Of a stretch of 64,000 nucleotides of DNA, positions 49,582 through 58,542 are shown in pieces. This stretch comes from Sinonovacula constricta (lineage: Eukaryota > Mollusca > Bivalvia > Cardiida > Solecurtidae), in NCBI GenBank assembly GCA_007844125.1, contig CM017562.1, positions 58,907,029-58,971,028 on the forward strand, in the 5' to 3' direction. The position numbers and the translations under genes were made by a program. Every line of letters begins with the position of its first letter. Position 1 is the first letter of the stretch. The notes under the pieces are model-generated. The model was not told the origin of the DNA. It searched no databases and worked only from the letters and a program-made list of their open reading frames with translations.

Positions 49582-49800
49582 ATGGTTAAAAGATGTCAGT
49601 GGGGTCTCTGTGCTTCAGATAGTCGATATCCGGAACGTTTGACAGGCGGCATCGTTTTTATTCCATTTCCAAAGCCGAAACGTAACTTGGACAAATGTAA
49701 AAGATGGATAAAATCGTGTAATCGTGAACACCACCAGTTGAATGTTGAAAAAAATCGACGGAAATTACAACTTGTATCGTCTAACGCATTCTCGTTTTAA
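49582..49800 (+). CDS. THAP zinc-finger first exon (partial)
   Basis: The frame starts MVKRCQWGLCASDSRYPER and continues IVFIPFPKPK, DKCKRWIKSCNR, LNVEK. This is the N-terminal two thirds of a THAP (C2CH) DNA-binding domain: Cys5 and Cys10, the invariant Pro of PFPK and the Trp of KRWIK are present. The C-x2-H half that would follow LNVEK is missing; the frame ends in unrelated residues at 49800. THAP domains occur in P-element and Kolobok-type transposases and in many host regulators. The upstream DNA has GGTCACGTGAT (E box) and GTCGCCATTTTCC, which look like a promoter. Other exons of the gene are not in the window, so a functional protein is unlikely. Confidence 0.75.
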   Translation: MVKRCQWGLCASDSRYPERLTGGIVFIPFPKPKRNLDKCKRWIKSCNREHHQLNVEKNRRKLQLVSSNAFSF

Positions 49801-49989
49801 TATATATGTATATATTCCATCTTTGTTATGACCAACTGCAGTAACTTCTACTCAGATCAAAGAAATAGATCCCCTTTAACTTGAGTAACATCGGACGATT
49901 TCGTTGTGATATATGGTAACAAAAATAATAAACACATTATCAAAGGTTAACTGCATTTATAAACGGTGGATTTAATGTAATAATGAAAA

Positions 49990-50271
49990 TTACCCGGATT
50001 TACACGAACAGAATGCACCTGTAACGGAATCTAGGCCGATCGCCATGTGCACACTGTGTGGCTTCTCGCTCTTTCGTTGTGATCGGAAAACACTAGAATT
50101 AACGTCAATTTCTTCCTTCGATCTAAAAGTCAACCTGACTGAATGAATGTAAGATTCATTTGCATATCGTCTGGCTTGAATTCTTTGCCGAAGTGACGAT
50201 TTTCTTAGCATAAAATGCTCACTAAAGTTCACTGGTAGATCGCTTAAACAGGCAGCCATGTTTGTTGACAA
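49990..50271 (-). CDS. SWIM-type zinc-finger-like first exon (partial)
   Basis: A 93-residue frame with start MSTNMAACLSDLPVNF, a middle YIHSVRLTF and an end HMAIGLDSVTGAFCSCKSG. It is directly followed by a GTAATT donor (49991 downward). The ending matches the C-x-C of SWIM zinc fingers found in many invertebrate proteins with a YqaJ-like recombinase domain, often near mobile DNA; the C-x-H half would be in the next exon, which is absent. It converges on the THAP exon 190 bp away. Assignment rests on the last 25 residues only. Confidence 0.5.
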   Translation of the reverse strand: MSTNMAACLSDLPVNFSEHFMLRKSSLRQRIQARRYANESYIHSVRLTFRSKEEIDVNSSVFRSQRKSEKPHSVHMAIGLDSVTGAFCSCKSG

Positions 50272-52380
50272 TGGGTCCTACTACGATTAACATCCGATTA
50301 AAATATGTTGCAGAGTTTCTTTAACATTACATTTTATTAGCATTTCAAATCTGGTGTTAATTGCAATAATTATTGAAGTTTGCTCCACTAACCTTTCAAC
50401 AAGGAAGATGCCGCATAGGTGCGAAATGTATTGCTTTAATTTTTAAACCTCCCGCTTTTGTTATTATGGATATTCCACATTAGGTGTTAATTATATGTTT
50501 TGATCAAGACAAATAATAACCACTTCAATTTTCAACACATTCTTTTCAACTGCACCTGTGTTATTTAATTTTCTTACCGACAAAACATAGAAAACATTTA
50601 TCGCTTTAATTGTGTTTATTTTCAAAGCAGTCATAATTATTTGACATATCTCGCTCACAAACGAGAAAACATTGGTCATGCTTTGTAATTTATGTTTTAA
50701 TGTTCATATCTTACATTTAATATTTCATACAAGTAACGCACACAATATTTAGTACATACAATAATATTTTCATTGGAGATGATGTGAATTGTATTGACAC
50801 ATGTTTATTGTTATTTATGCCCCTATCAACGAATTGTAGATAAATATTATGTAATATATGAATACATATATACATTAAAATCGTTTTTTTTATGTCTTTG
50901 TGGTGTCTTTGATGTGTCTTTGCATGTCTCTGTGTGTCTTTGCAGTGTTTCGTATGACCGTTGACAATAGAGTATTGACCCGATCGACGATAAGATGTCC
51001 AAGGTTATCAGATAGTGGGTCACGTGACTTGGTGGGCGGAGCAATCTACCCGCGAGCGTAATGTTAATTGCTCAGTGTACTGCATGTTTGAGCTATTTTG
51101 AAGTGTCAAATTACACACTATTGAGTATCTTTCATTTTTTATGTAAATTAGGGCACCACTGGCACTTCTCATAACTCCTCTAACTGCTAGCTTCTAATCA
51201 TGTGAATTCAAGTCCCATTCAGGGCAAAGGACTTAATATGGAAAGGTCGGCTGACATGCGGTGCCCCAGTTGTTACACCTTAATTCGCTAGACGCTGCTG
51301 TAACGAATACAATTGGTGGTTAATGTATTGATTTTAAATATAGAAAAACATGTAAATCAAATCTTTCATAATAATATATACTACTACTTTGTGTGTGAGA
51401 ATTTAAATGTTTACTATTGTGAAAGATGTTAAGTGGTTTCTTTTGACAAATGGTGTAAATAACAATTTTATGAAAACGTGTTGATTGTACAGGCTTTTAA
51501 AATAAATATGTATGTGTTGCTATTTTTCTAGCTACAATAGGTACTACAACAAAAAGTGGAAAATGGTCAGTGTTTCCTGTAAAAGAGGAAAAGACATACT
51601 CTCACATTCTGAAAATAGTGTGTCAAGGCCTTGTGATGCGATTGGCCGACAACATAGGGATGAAGCCTAGGGAACTGGAGACTGATGATCCTAGAATAAT
51701 CAGCAGACACTTGGCACCAATGCCACCACCACCAACCCAAGTGCTGGTCAAAGAGCATGTTTCAAGATTTGCAGACACTGACAACTGATGAAGAAACAAA
51801 CTTTTGTCAGCAGGGAGGGAAACAAGGTTTAATTTAAGCAGAATATAGATGAAGCCCAATAATCGAGTTGGCTAATGTGTTATAGCATCAGGTCTCATAA
51901 AGAAGAAAGTTATCAAGGTGGATAGATTTGACAGATGTGCAACAGAAATGGAGTGATGTAACACAAACTACTAAATTTTAAGCCCATATTTGGCTTTACT
52001 ATTTCTCTAACCTGAATATTGCCATAACGCCCATGTTCAAGTTGCATACATTCATGTTAATATTTCAGTAGCCAGTGCATAAATTGGATAACAATATGTC
52101 TTTCTTATTTATCAGACTTACTAGTCAAACAAGTCTTATTGTTTAAGGATTGTTGATCGTTTTAAAAATATTGCATTGGTTCATTTGGTAAAAATTAGGT
52201 CCCTGCATGCAGATTATTAAAACTACTTGGTAACAGTTTGTCAAATTGGCATGTTTAAATAACTGGTCAATAAAGCCAAACTATGCAGAAACATAAAAAT
52301 GAGCGGATTCTGAAATCTCAACTGACTGCTAAAAACCATGTTCCTCATCTGGATTGTGTTGTGTTTGTGTTGGAGAATCA

Positions 52381-53083
52381 AAATGTGAACTTTTCTTAGC
52401 TGTTTTAAGCTGCAATAAAATATATATTTTTAACTGGCCATGTAATGTGTATGCATCAGTCATAAACGGTACACTGATTTGCTAAATAATTATAGTAATA
52501 ACATTTAACCTTAAATCTATATCTTAAGAGCAATTTTTCTAATCTAATCTGTGACCAAGTTGCTTTAAAGAACTTTGTGAAAGTGCACTCTAGCTCACAT
52601 ATTACTATCAGAAACATTATTAGTTGTGCAAGCTAACCTGCAACAGCTCTTGTTATAATCAGTTGTTAAGTAGTATTTTACCTATAAGTAGACATCCATT
52701 AACACATTGCATTTGTTAAGTTTGCAGTTCTTTTTAAGTTTGGGCATATTTTTAGCTGGTCTTATTTATTCATTTCCATTATACATGGCTGTAACCTATT
52801 ATGCATGAACGTTATCTGCTGAAGTCAGGCTCGATTAAACCGTAACCCTGTATATATGGTAAGGTTTGTTTATAAAACATGTTATGCAAATTGTGAGTGT
52901 TGCAATAATGTATACATAGTACATGTTTGTACATTGCATCAGTTTATGCACTTTTTTCTTTGTTATGATTGTCGATTATTTTGTTAAGAAAGATTTGCTT
53001 GTAAACTTGTATAATTTTTTAAAAAACTAAGCTATCTTTTCAATTCCTTTGTTCGAAATGGTGAATTTTGTTAAGGAAAATCA
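52381..53083. mobile_element. About 700-bp insertion specific to the right arm
   Basis: The left arm reads across this site (GTGTTGGAGATTCATAGCCG). The right arm has AATCA at 52376-52380 and again at 53079-53083 around 700 bp of AT-rich DNA. No inverted termini or tail are clear, so the class is unknown. Confidence 0.6.
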
Positions 53084-53319
53084 TAGCCGCAGAACATATT
53101 TTCTTCAAATATTCATCTTCATCATCATCATTATCCTTATATGTTATTCTGAAATTGTTTAACAAGTACATCATAAAAAGATTTAAATTCTAGTCATGTT
53201 AGATGGAATGTTGCAATTTACTCAACAATAATGCTGCTGCTCTTTAAATAATTGTTTACATTTCTTTTTTTGTACATATTTCCTCATGTCACTGTATGAT
53301 AGATTCATGGTCGCAATAA

Positions 53320-53690
53320 TTCTTAACCAGGTTTTCTTTAGAAAAATCCTGGTTATTAGACTGGGGTATGTCGTGAGGCAGGTGGGCGTCAACAGTTCAT
53401 TAAGTTTTTCGTCAAAGTTGTATTTTCTCAGTAACCGTTCAATGTAGAGCTTTGATATATTTGTCCGACATCACAGTAGCAATTATCCGGACAAGTTTCA
53501 TAACTCCTGACTGTATTTTGTCATAGTTATACCCCTTTTTCACTTAGCATTTTCATTTCAAGTTTGTTTTTAGTTGTCTTTTTCTCAGTAACCATTCTTG
53601 AAAGAGCTTTGAAACTTGACATATCTTCAATTAACAAGTGTTCATTTAATATGATGGAGTGTCGTGTCTAAGAACAATAGCCCTACCTCA
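53320..53690 (+). repeat. Dispersed non-coding repeat with two related halves, right arm
   Basis: Mirror copy of 40890-41260, with TTTTCTCAGTAACCGTTCAA near 53424 and TTTTCTCAGTAACCATTCTT near 53580. Confidence 0.5.
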
Positions 53691-54378
53691 ATGGTCAATG
53701 TCATACCTAGAGTATTAAGTATCAAAAAATGCTAAAATATAGCTTCCGGAGTTTAGTTCAGTACTTACAAAAGGTATTTCAGCTTAGATGCATAGAAGAA
53801 TGTTCCCTTCTATGAAACAGAGGTTTGTATCCAAGAACCATGGTTCCTTTTTTATTTTTAATGTAAACTGTTACTAAAAGTAGAAATTTCTTTTTTAATG
53901 TGTCAGTTTCTACAGTTATCAACCAAATATTTTCTTTACAAGAGTTCTCAGATTTCTATTAATACATAAAATGAAAACCTGATTTCGTCGCATGGCGATG
54001 TTTCTTCTTGTTATTTAATTTATATTATTTTATATTATATCTCTTATATTAATAACCACTTTTTTCCAAGGAAGCAAACTAAAGGCTAAATTTAATTTAT
54101 GATACCTGTGTACCACATTTTTAAAACCAGATTTACAACAAAGCCATTTATGTGTTTGAACTGTGTTTAATGACTTATTTTTCTGTAATGATCAGATACA
54201 ATTAACACTCTCGAGACTTTCATTATGTGGATCATTTATTGTTGTAATTTGTATTTATATATACATGTTTACTCTTTGTATCAGTTTTTTTTATAATATT
54301 TGTTTTTGATAGAAGTTTGTAACTATAAATCAGTGAATCAGCCTACTTATAAAAATCATATATAGCTTTAACATTTCT

Positions 54379-54403
54379 TTTTTTTTTTTTTTTTTTTTTT
54401 TTT
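54379..54403. repeat. Poly(T) run expanded relative to the other arm
   Basis: A run of more than 20 T corresponds to only nine A at about 40197-40205 in the left arm. Confidence 0.8.
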
Positions 54404-54564
54404 GCTTCTATGTTAATTCACAGCCTTGTTAAAAACACCAATACATATCATATAACACAAACATATGATCTCACAGTTTAAGTTCATGAAGCAAACCATG
54501 CAATATTATATACAGAGCATTTTTATTAAGTTGGATACATGTTTTCCCTGAAATCAACAAGAAA

Positions 54565-54964
54565 AGGTAAATAAGAAAAGGTCCTATCAAAATTTTCACA
54601 GATATTTAAATTTTATCTACCTGCAGACCAAGGCAGACAAGGTAAATGTAAATGTGACAAAAAACACAGAGACGAGACATAACACACAAAAAGAAAAACC
54701 ATCAGTTACCGCCTTGGAACGGTCAGTCGGCAAAATGGCCAACTGGGGTGCTTAAACCTGGTTTGTGGAGCGCTCCAACCTCGCACTTCCTGACGGTTTT
54801 TCTATCAAACAAACAGTGTAAATAAAAGTATCCCGTCAAAGTGACACAACTAACAATAAGCACCTGCATCGGGAGTTAAAACAGATATAATGAACATATG
54901 TACAGTATTTACAGTAGATAAAAGCCTCGGCAACCAAAAAATTCCAAATGAGAGAGTAGAGAAA
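54565..54964 (+). mobile_element. Dispersed repeat R, copy 4, inserted in the right arm
   Basis: The left arm is empty here (CAACAAGAAAGTAATGC). The 400-bp insert is flanked by GAAA on both sides and carries the R core (TTGGAACGGTCAGTCGGC, then CTCGCACTTCCTGACGG). It shows that family R is mobile, or was moved, after the two transposon copies formed. Confidence 0.65.
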
Positions 54965-55689
54965 GTAATGCTTAAGTATAATTCTTCTGTTGTTGCTTTT
55001 CTGATTTATTGGATATAGTCAAGTCAATAGACATGGAGGTCTCTATAACACATACTGTTCTTATTCAACTTGAAAATTTTCTATTTTTTAAAATCTTTTC
55101 TTATGCTTTCTGTTCACTAAATAGAATACCTAACATAAGTTTTTGCACACAGTAATGCCACTTTGTAATAAATGTTGCATGTAATGCTACACTATGCAGA
55201 ACAATTTGTCTATAAAAAGATGTTTAAAGCTGTAAACTATGTGTTGTTTTTGCTTTGTATAATCCTTTCATATAGTTTATATTCCAGTATTTCTCTGTTA
55301 CAACAACAAAAGTGATTTGATTCTAAAACAGACTTGTTTACAGAAAGAATGTTCAAATTCAGTTCCAGTAACAAAAAAAAACTATAAAAAGACAGCAAAA
55401 ACAAGTCTGAGTATTTTACAGCATAAATGAATTAAATACAAAATGCCAACCGGATTTGAAATGATGTGATATCCTTTCAAGTATGGCATTCCTTTACAAT
55501 TATATCCAAAAGTTATCCAAAAAAATCTTTCCTAGGAATTTTCTTTAAAAAACAATGTCTTACTGAGTTAAATGCAAGTTGTGCAAAAGTAATCATATAA
55601 CACCAAAATCAGTTAACGAGTGTTATTTTTATTTATGTTAATACTTCATAGTTAGCTGCAAAGGCATGTGGGAACTTGTCCCTAATTGC

Positions 55690-57509
55690 CTATAAGCAAC
55701 ATGACGGAATGACAATCCTGTTGCCCGTTTTAAGACGTCCATGATGCCAAAGCACAAACTGTCGATAAGCAGCATGCCTATATGCCTTTAGAATGTGTAC
55801 CCAATCCTCTAACACAACAAGATCTTGTCGATAAAGTCGTGAAAGCGCCAACACTCCTTCATCTAAGATATATACGGAATTCCTGCAATGAATAATGAAC
55901 ACAAATGAGGGTACTTTTCGTTGTGTCCCATATAAGGTAACGTATTGTGTATGTAATAATAAACGATGTACTCAGATAAGTTAACATAACCATCACTTAT
56001 GTTATCACATTTAGTATAGAGTGTTGCCACACCAGCCCTCAAGTATATACAACCAGGCATCTGCATTTGTTAGCAATGAAACAATGATTCTCTTCATTTA
56101 ATTCACAGAAATATTAAATTTGCACCTCAATCATAATCGTTATTGATGGGAGGGAGGCTGGGGTGGAGAACGTTTGCAGCATGAAATATCTCCCCTTTTA
56201 ATATGTAGTAACCACCCTGTCACCTCTGATATTTTTTATTTTGATCTCTTCTTGCGAAGTGACATAGAGTGTATTTTATTGCATTATAAGTATAACCAAG
56301 ACCATGTAATATTTGAATTTAAAAGCAATAAATTACTTTAAGAGATGTTTATTTTTTCATTTTATAATTATGTTGACAAAAAATCAATGTGTTGTGTTCT
56401 GTAGTGAACATGGTTGCAACATTATTATAACAGTTAACTGGAAATGATAAGTAGTTTGTGATTTAAATCCACCTTGAAAATCCAGATAAAACCCCTTATG
56501 TTATTACAGCTTAAAAAAGACACAACACATACCGGCAGGACAGGCAGTTTACTCTTTCACAGCAAATCTTCTCCATTTCTGATGGCATCTGCCTACACTT
56601 AAGGCAGACACACCAGTCTGGTACCGCCCAATCTCCTGGTGGATGATATCCTCCTGGCTCCCTGGGGGTTGACTTAATGATATTGAATATCAAAGAAGGG
56701 TGTACCTCAACAAGTTCAAAAAGGATCTCCTCCATCCTTGATGGGGTCAGGTCATTGATGATGCTCTGTAAAAGATTAATTAATAATAAAGCATAATGCG
56801 ACAATCCTGAATAAGGCCTGTCTAATTCATGTTTTATATAAGTTTTGAGTTTACATGTTACCAGAAAGATTTGACTCCAAAGATTGACGAGATTTTCCAG
56901 AAGAATTACAAATAGAGAGTTATTAGGCCATTATTTGCAGAGCGTGCAAAATACTAACACAATTAATAGAGTATCACTTATATTTCTAGATTTAGAATCT
57001 GTAATTCGTATCAAATATTGTTGTAACGTATACAAATTTGTAACAATCTGTCCTATTTTTCTTCTCCCTGAAGGTTTATTTTCCGTTTACAATGTTTTGT
57101 CCAACATTTGAACAGTGGCAGATGACAGCAGAATCAATTTCATCGTCTTTTAAAGTGTTTCACATAAGCTACCTGTAGGTTTGTATCATCAACAAATCCG
57201 ACAGCAGTCAAAATGTTTTCGAATTTTACTTGGGGAAACTTTTTTAAAAAAAAACACCATAACATATGTGTTAGTAGTGTGAATATCGGTAAAATGAAGA
57301 AAAAAGAATCATAAGAAAACTCACCCCCATTCGATCTTTTCTTGACCGGATTGTCTCCAATGCTGCTGACGCGCGATCTTGACTTTAAACAGTTGTGGAT
57401 CGTTCAACACGTGATCTTACTCCTGCTCTCACCCTCCTCTTGGTCCCCTGGTTCGTCCTCTCCCCCGAAATCATTCTGGACTTGAAGCCGAACTTGACGT
57501 TGAAGACAT
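55690..57509 (-). pseudogene. P2X7 intracellular (ballast) domain gene, copy 2
   Basis: Mirror of 37521-39303. Exon 1 is at 57509-57325 (TGA after ASSPE), exon 2 at 56765-56533 and exon 3 from 55882 downward. Exons 2 and 3 are intact and better preserved than in copy 1. Exon 2 reads RMEEILFELVEVHPSLIF, DWAVPDWCVCLKCRQMPSE, EKICCERVNCLSC. Exon 3 reads [48 protein letters not shown]. The AYR-x-AYR and W-x2-G...VIPSCC pattern is the conserved end of the P2X7 ballast. The TAG after SCCL, where relatives have Trp, is shared with copy 1, and the frame would continue with IRDKFPHAF. So either the protein ended here in the parent element or the loss is older than the duplication. Confidence 0.8.
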
Positions 57510-57782
57510 TTTCGTTACGTTTGTGTTTACTACAGAAAGTGATGACGTCACACAAATGTGTGGAATATACGATTTCTTACGAACGGACCCAAATGTTTTG
57601 CGTTACATTTCGGAACCCCATTCGGCGATTGTTTATAAACAAAGATCGGTGAGATCCTCGATGGAGAAACGGTAGATTTCAACTTACCCATATTTTTGGA
57701 GAGTATGTAATATTGAAAAACCACGGATAAAATGTGTAATCTTTTCATTGTTCAATTCGCATTGCTGACAAAAATGGTAATA

Positions 57783-57812
57783 TTTTAACACTTTTTGAAC
57801 GGTTGTATGACT
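57783..57812 (-). repeat. Left-type TIR of copy 2, now at the outer end of the inverted arm
   Basis: It ends GAACGGTTGTATGACT and TTAA (57813-57816), complementary to 37218-37247. Confidence 0.9.
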
Positions 57813-57816
57813 TTAA

Positions 57817-58206
57817 CCTTCTCCGCCGACGGCAACGAGGGCCTTTTTTCCGTTTTTCCCTCTTTTCACATCCATGACGGATGCTACTTCTGCATCCATG
57901 ATGGCTTCTGGACTGCTTCTGTTTACATCAAACTTTTATGTGTATCACGTGACTTTTAGTCTTTCACGGAACTTACCGTAGGACTCCGCGGAATAGCGGA
58001 GATCGCCCGCTGCGTTCAAAATGTAAACGAACTTACTTTCTATGAGAGAAAGATAAAAAAATCGACGCATTCGACGGTCGATTGTAAGCAAAGCTGTAAA
58101 GATGTGGTGGGTTTTTGCACGGATTTTGCGGTGATTTTTGGATAAGATTAGAGAAATAATGCTTAAATTGCGGGATTTGAACACTTTTTTGAACGGTTGT
58201 ATGACT
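57817..58206. other. End piece S' of copy 2 in direct orientation
   Basis: A direct copy of 45898-46290 (about 93-95% by eye), from the internal TTAA to the right TIR (GGTTGTATGACT at 58195-58206, then TTAA). On the minus strand it holds the start of the transposase-like gene (MDAEVASV), which frameshifts through small deletions in the A/G runs. Confidence 0.85.
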
Positions 58207-58210
58207 TTAA

Positions 58211-58542
58211 TAAATGTTTTAAAACGTCCCGATATATGCCTGACTTATTTGGCAACATTGAAATGGAATCGCATTAGTTTCGGTTATGATTCGGCGATCA
58301 AATTGGCTTGACGGAAATAGGTGTTCATAGTTTGAAACGGACAAATAATTATGCGTTTGACAGTTATTATACATGACGTCATAAATCAGGCCTCCTACTG
58401 CCTTGCTAACAATCGCAAATTTCGAATCCGTCGTGACATTTTTTTATTATACATTTCTTCAGTGTTATTATAATTTAACATTGATATAGTTGCCAAAGGT
58501 AGAAATGTTATTATCATAAATATGTTTAGATATAGGTATTGT
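58211..58542. other. Unassigned stretch between transposon and GT61 segment copy 2
   Basis: No similarity to the flank of segment copy 1 is seen. Confidence 0.5.

Larger units (their letters stand above)
49395..51069. mobile_element. 1.67-kb TIR element with two captured first exons
   Basis: Absent from the left arm, where the empty site reads CAGAAATAATTGCTTAG. The insert (49399-51065) begins AACATTACGC and ends GCGTAATGTT, perfect 10-bp inverted termini flanked by AATT on both sides. Read differently, TTAA lies on both sides of CATTACGC/GCGTAATG. Inside are a THAP zinc-finger exon (plus strand, 49582) and a converging SWIM-like exon (minus strand, 50271). Each has a start codon but no continuation, so the element looks like a carrier of gene fragments or a collapsed autonomous element. 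Confidence 0.75.
46295..51788 (+). pseudogene. Transposase-like gene, copy 2, inverted and split
   Basis: Relic exons appear in the same order as in copy 1, now on the plus strand. The 3' part of exon 1 (46295-46420, FNRWRSLMKVIGVKT) lacks its start, which remains at 57817-57910 on the minus strand. Next are 46645-46863 (YGKYKYFNVDTSAYFP), 47104-47183 (SQYGHIKHFNDVWHAAKNVG), 47924-48144 and 51532-51788. The 47924-48144 exon keeps Trp in LHHITNRHSW and reads VVLDKRFLNRI. The last exon ends DPRIISRHLAPMPPPPTQ. Two exons are better preserved than in copy 1. A SINE pair and a 1.67-kb TIR insertion lie in the introns. The separation of exon 1 from its promoter makes expression from the original start impossible. 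Confidence 0.65.
46291..58210. mobile_element. TTAA DNA transposon, copy 2 with internal inversion (11.9 kb)
   Basis: TTAA at 46291-46294 and 58207-58210 flank copy 2. Its main part (46295-57812) is the reverse complement of 37218-45893 of copy 1, and its last 390 bp (57817-58206) are a direct copy of 45898-46290. Subtracting three insertions (1667, about 700 and 400 bp) leaves about 9.1 kb, the size of copy 1. The order is explained by inversion of the segment between the left terminal TTAA and the internal TTAA. Arms look about 95% identical by eye. Confidence 0.85.

Noticed and set aside
37214..58210. Polinton/Maverick (long TIR, AG termini, about 20 kb)
   Set aside because: No DNA polymerase B, integrase, protease or capsid genes are present. 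The junctions are TTAA, not a 6-bp duplication, and the long inverted arms are explained by an inverted second copy.
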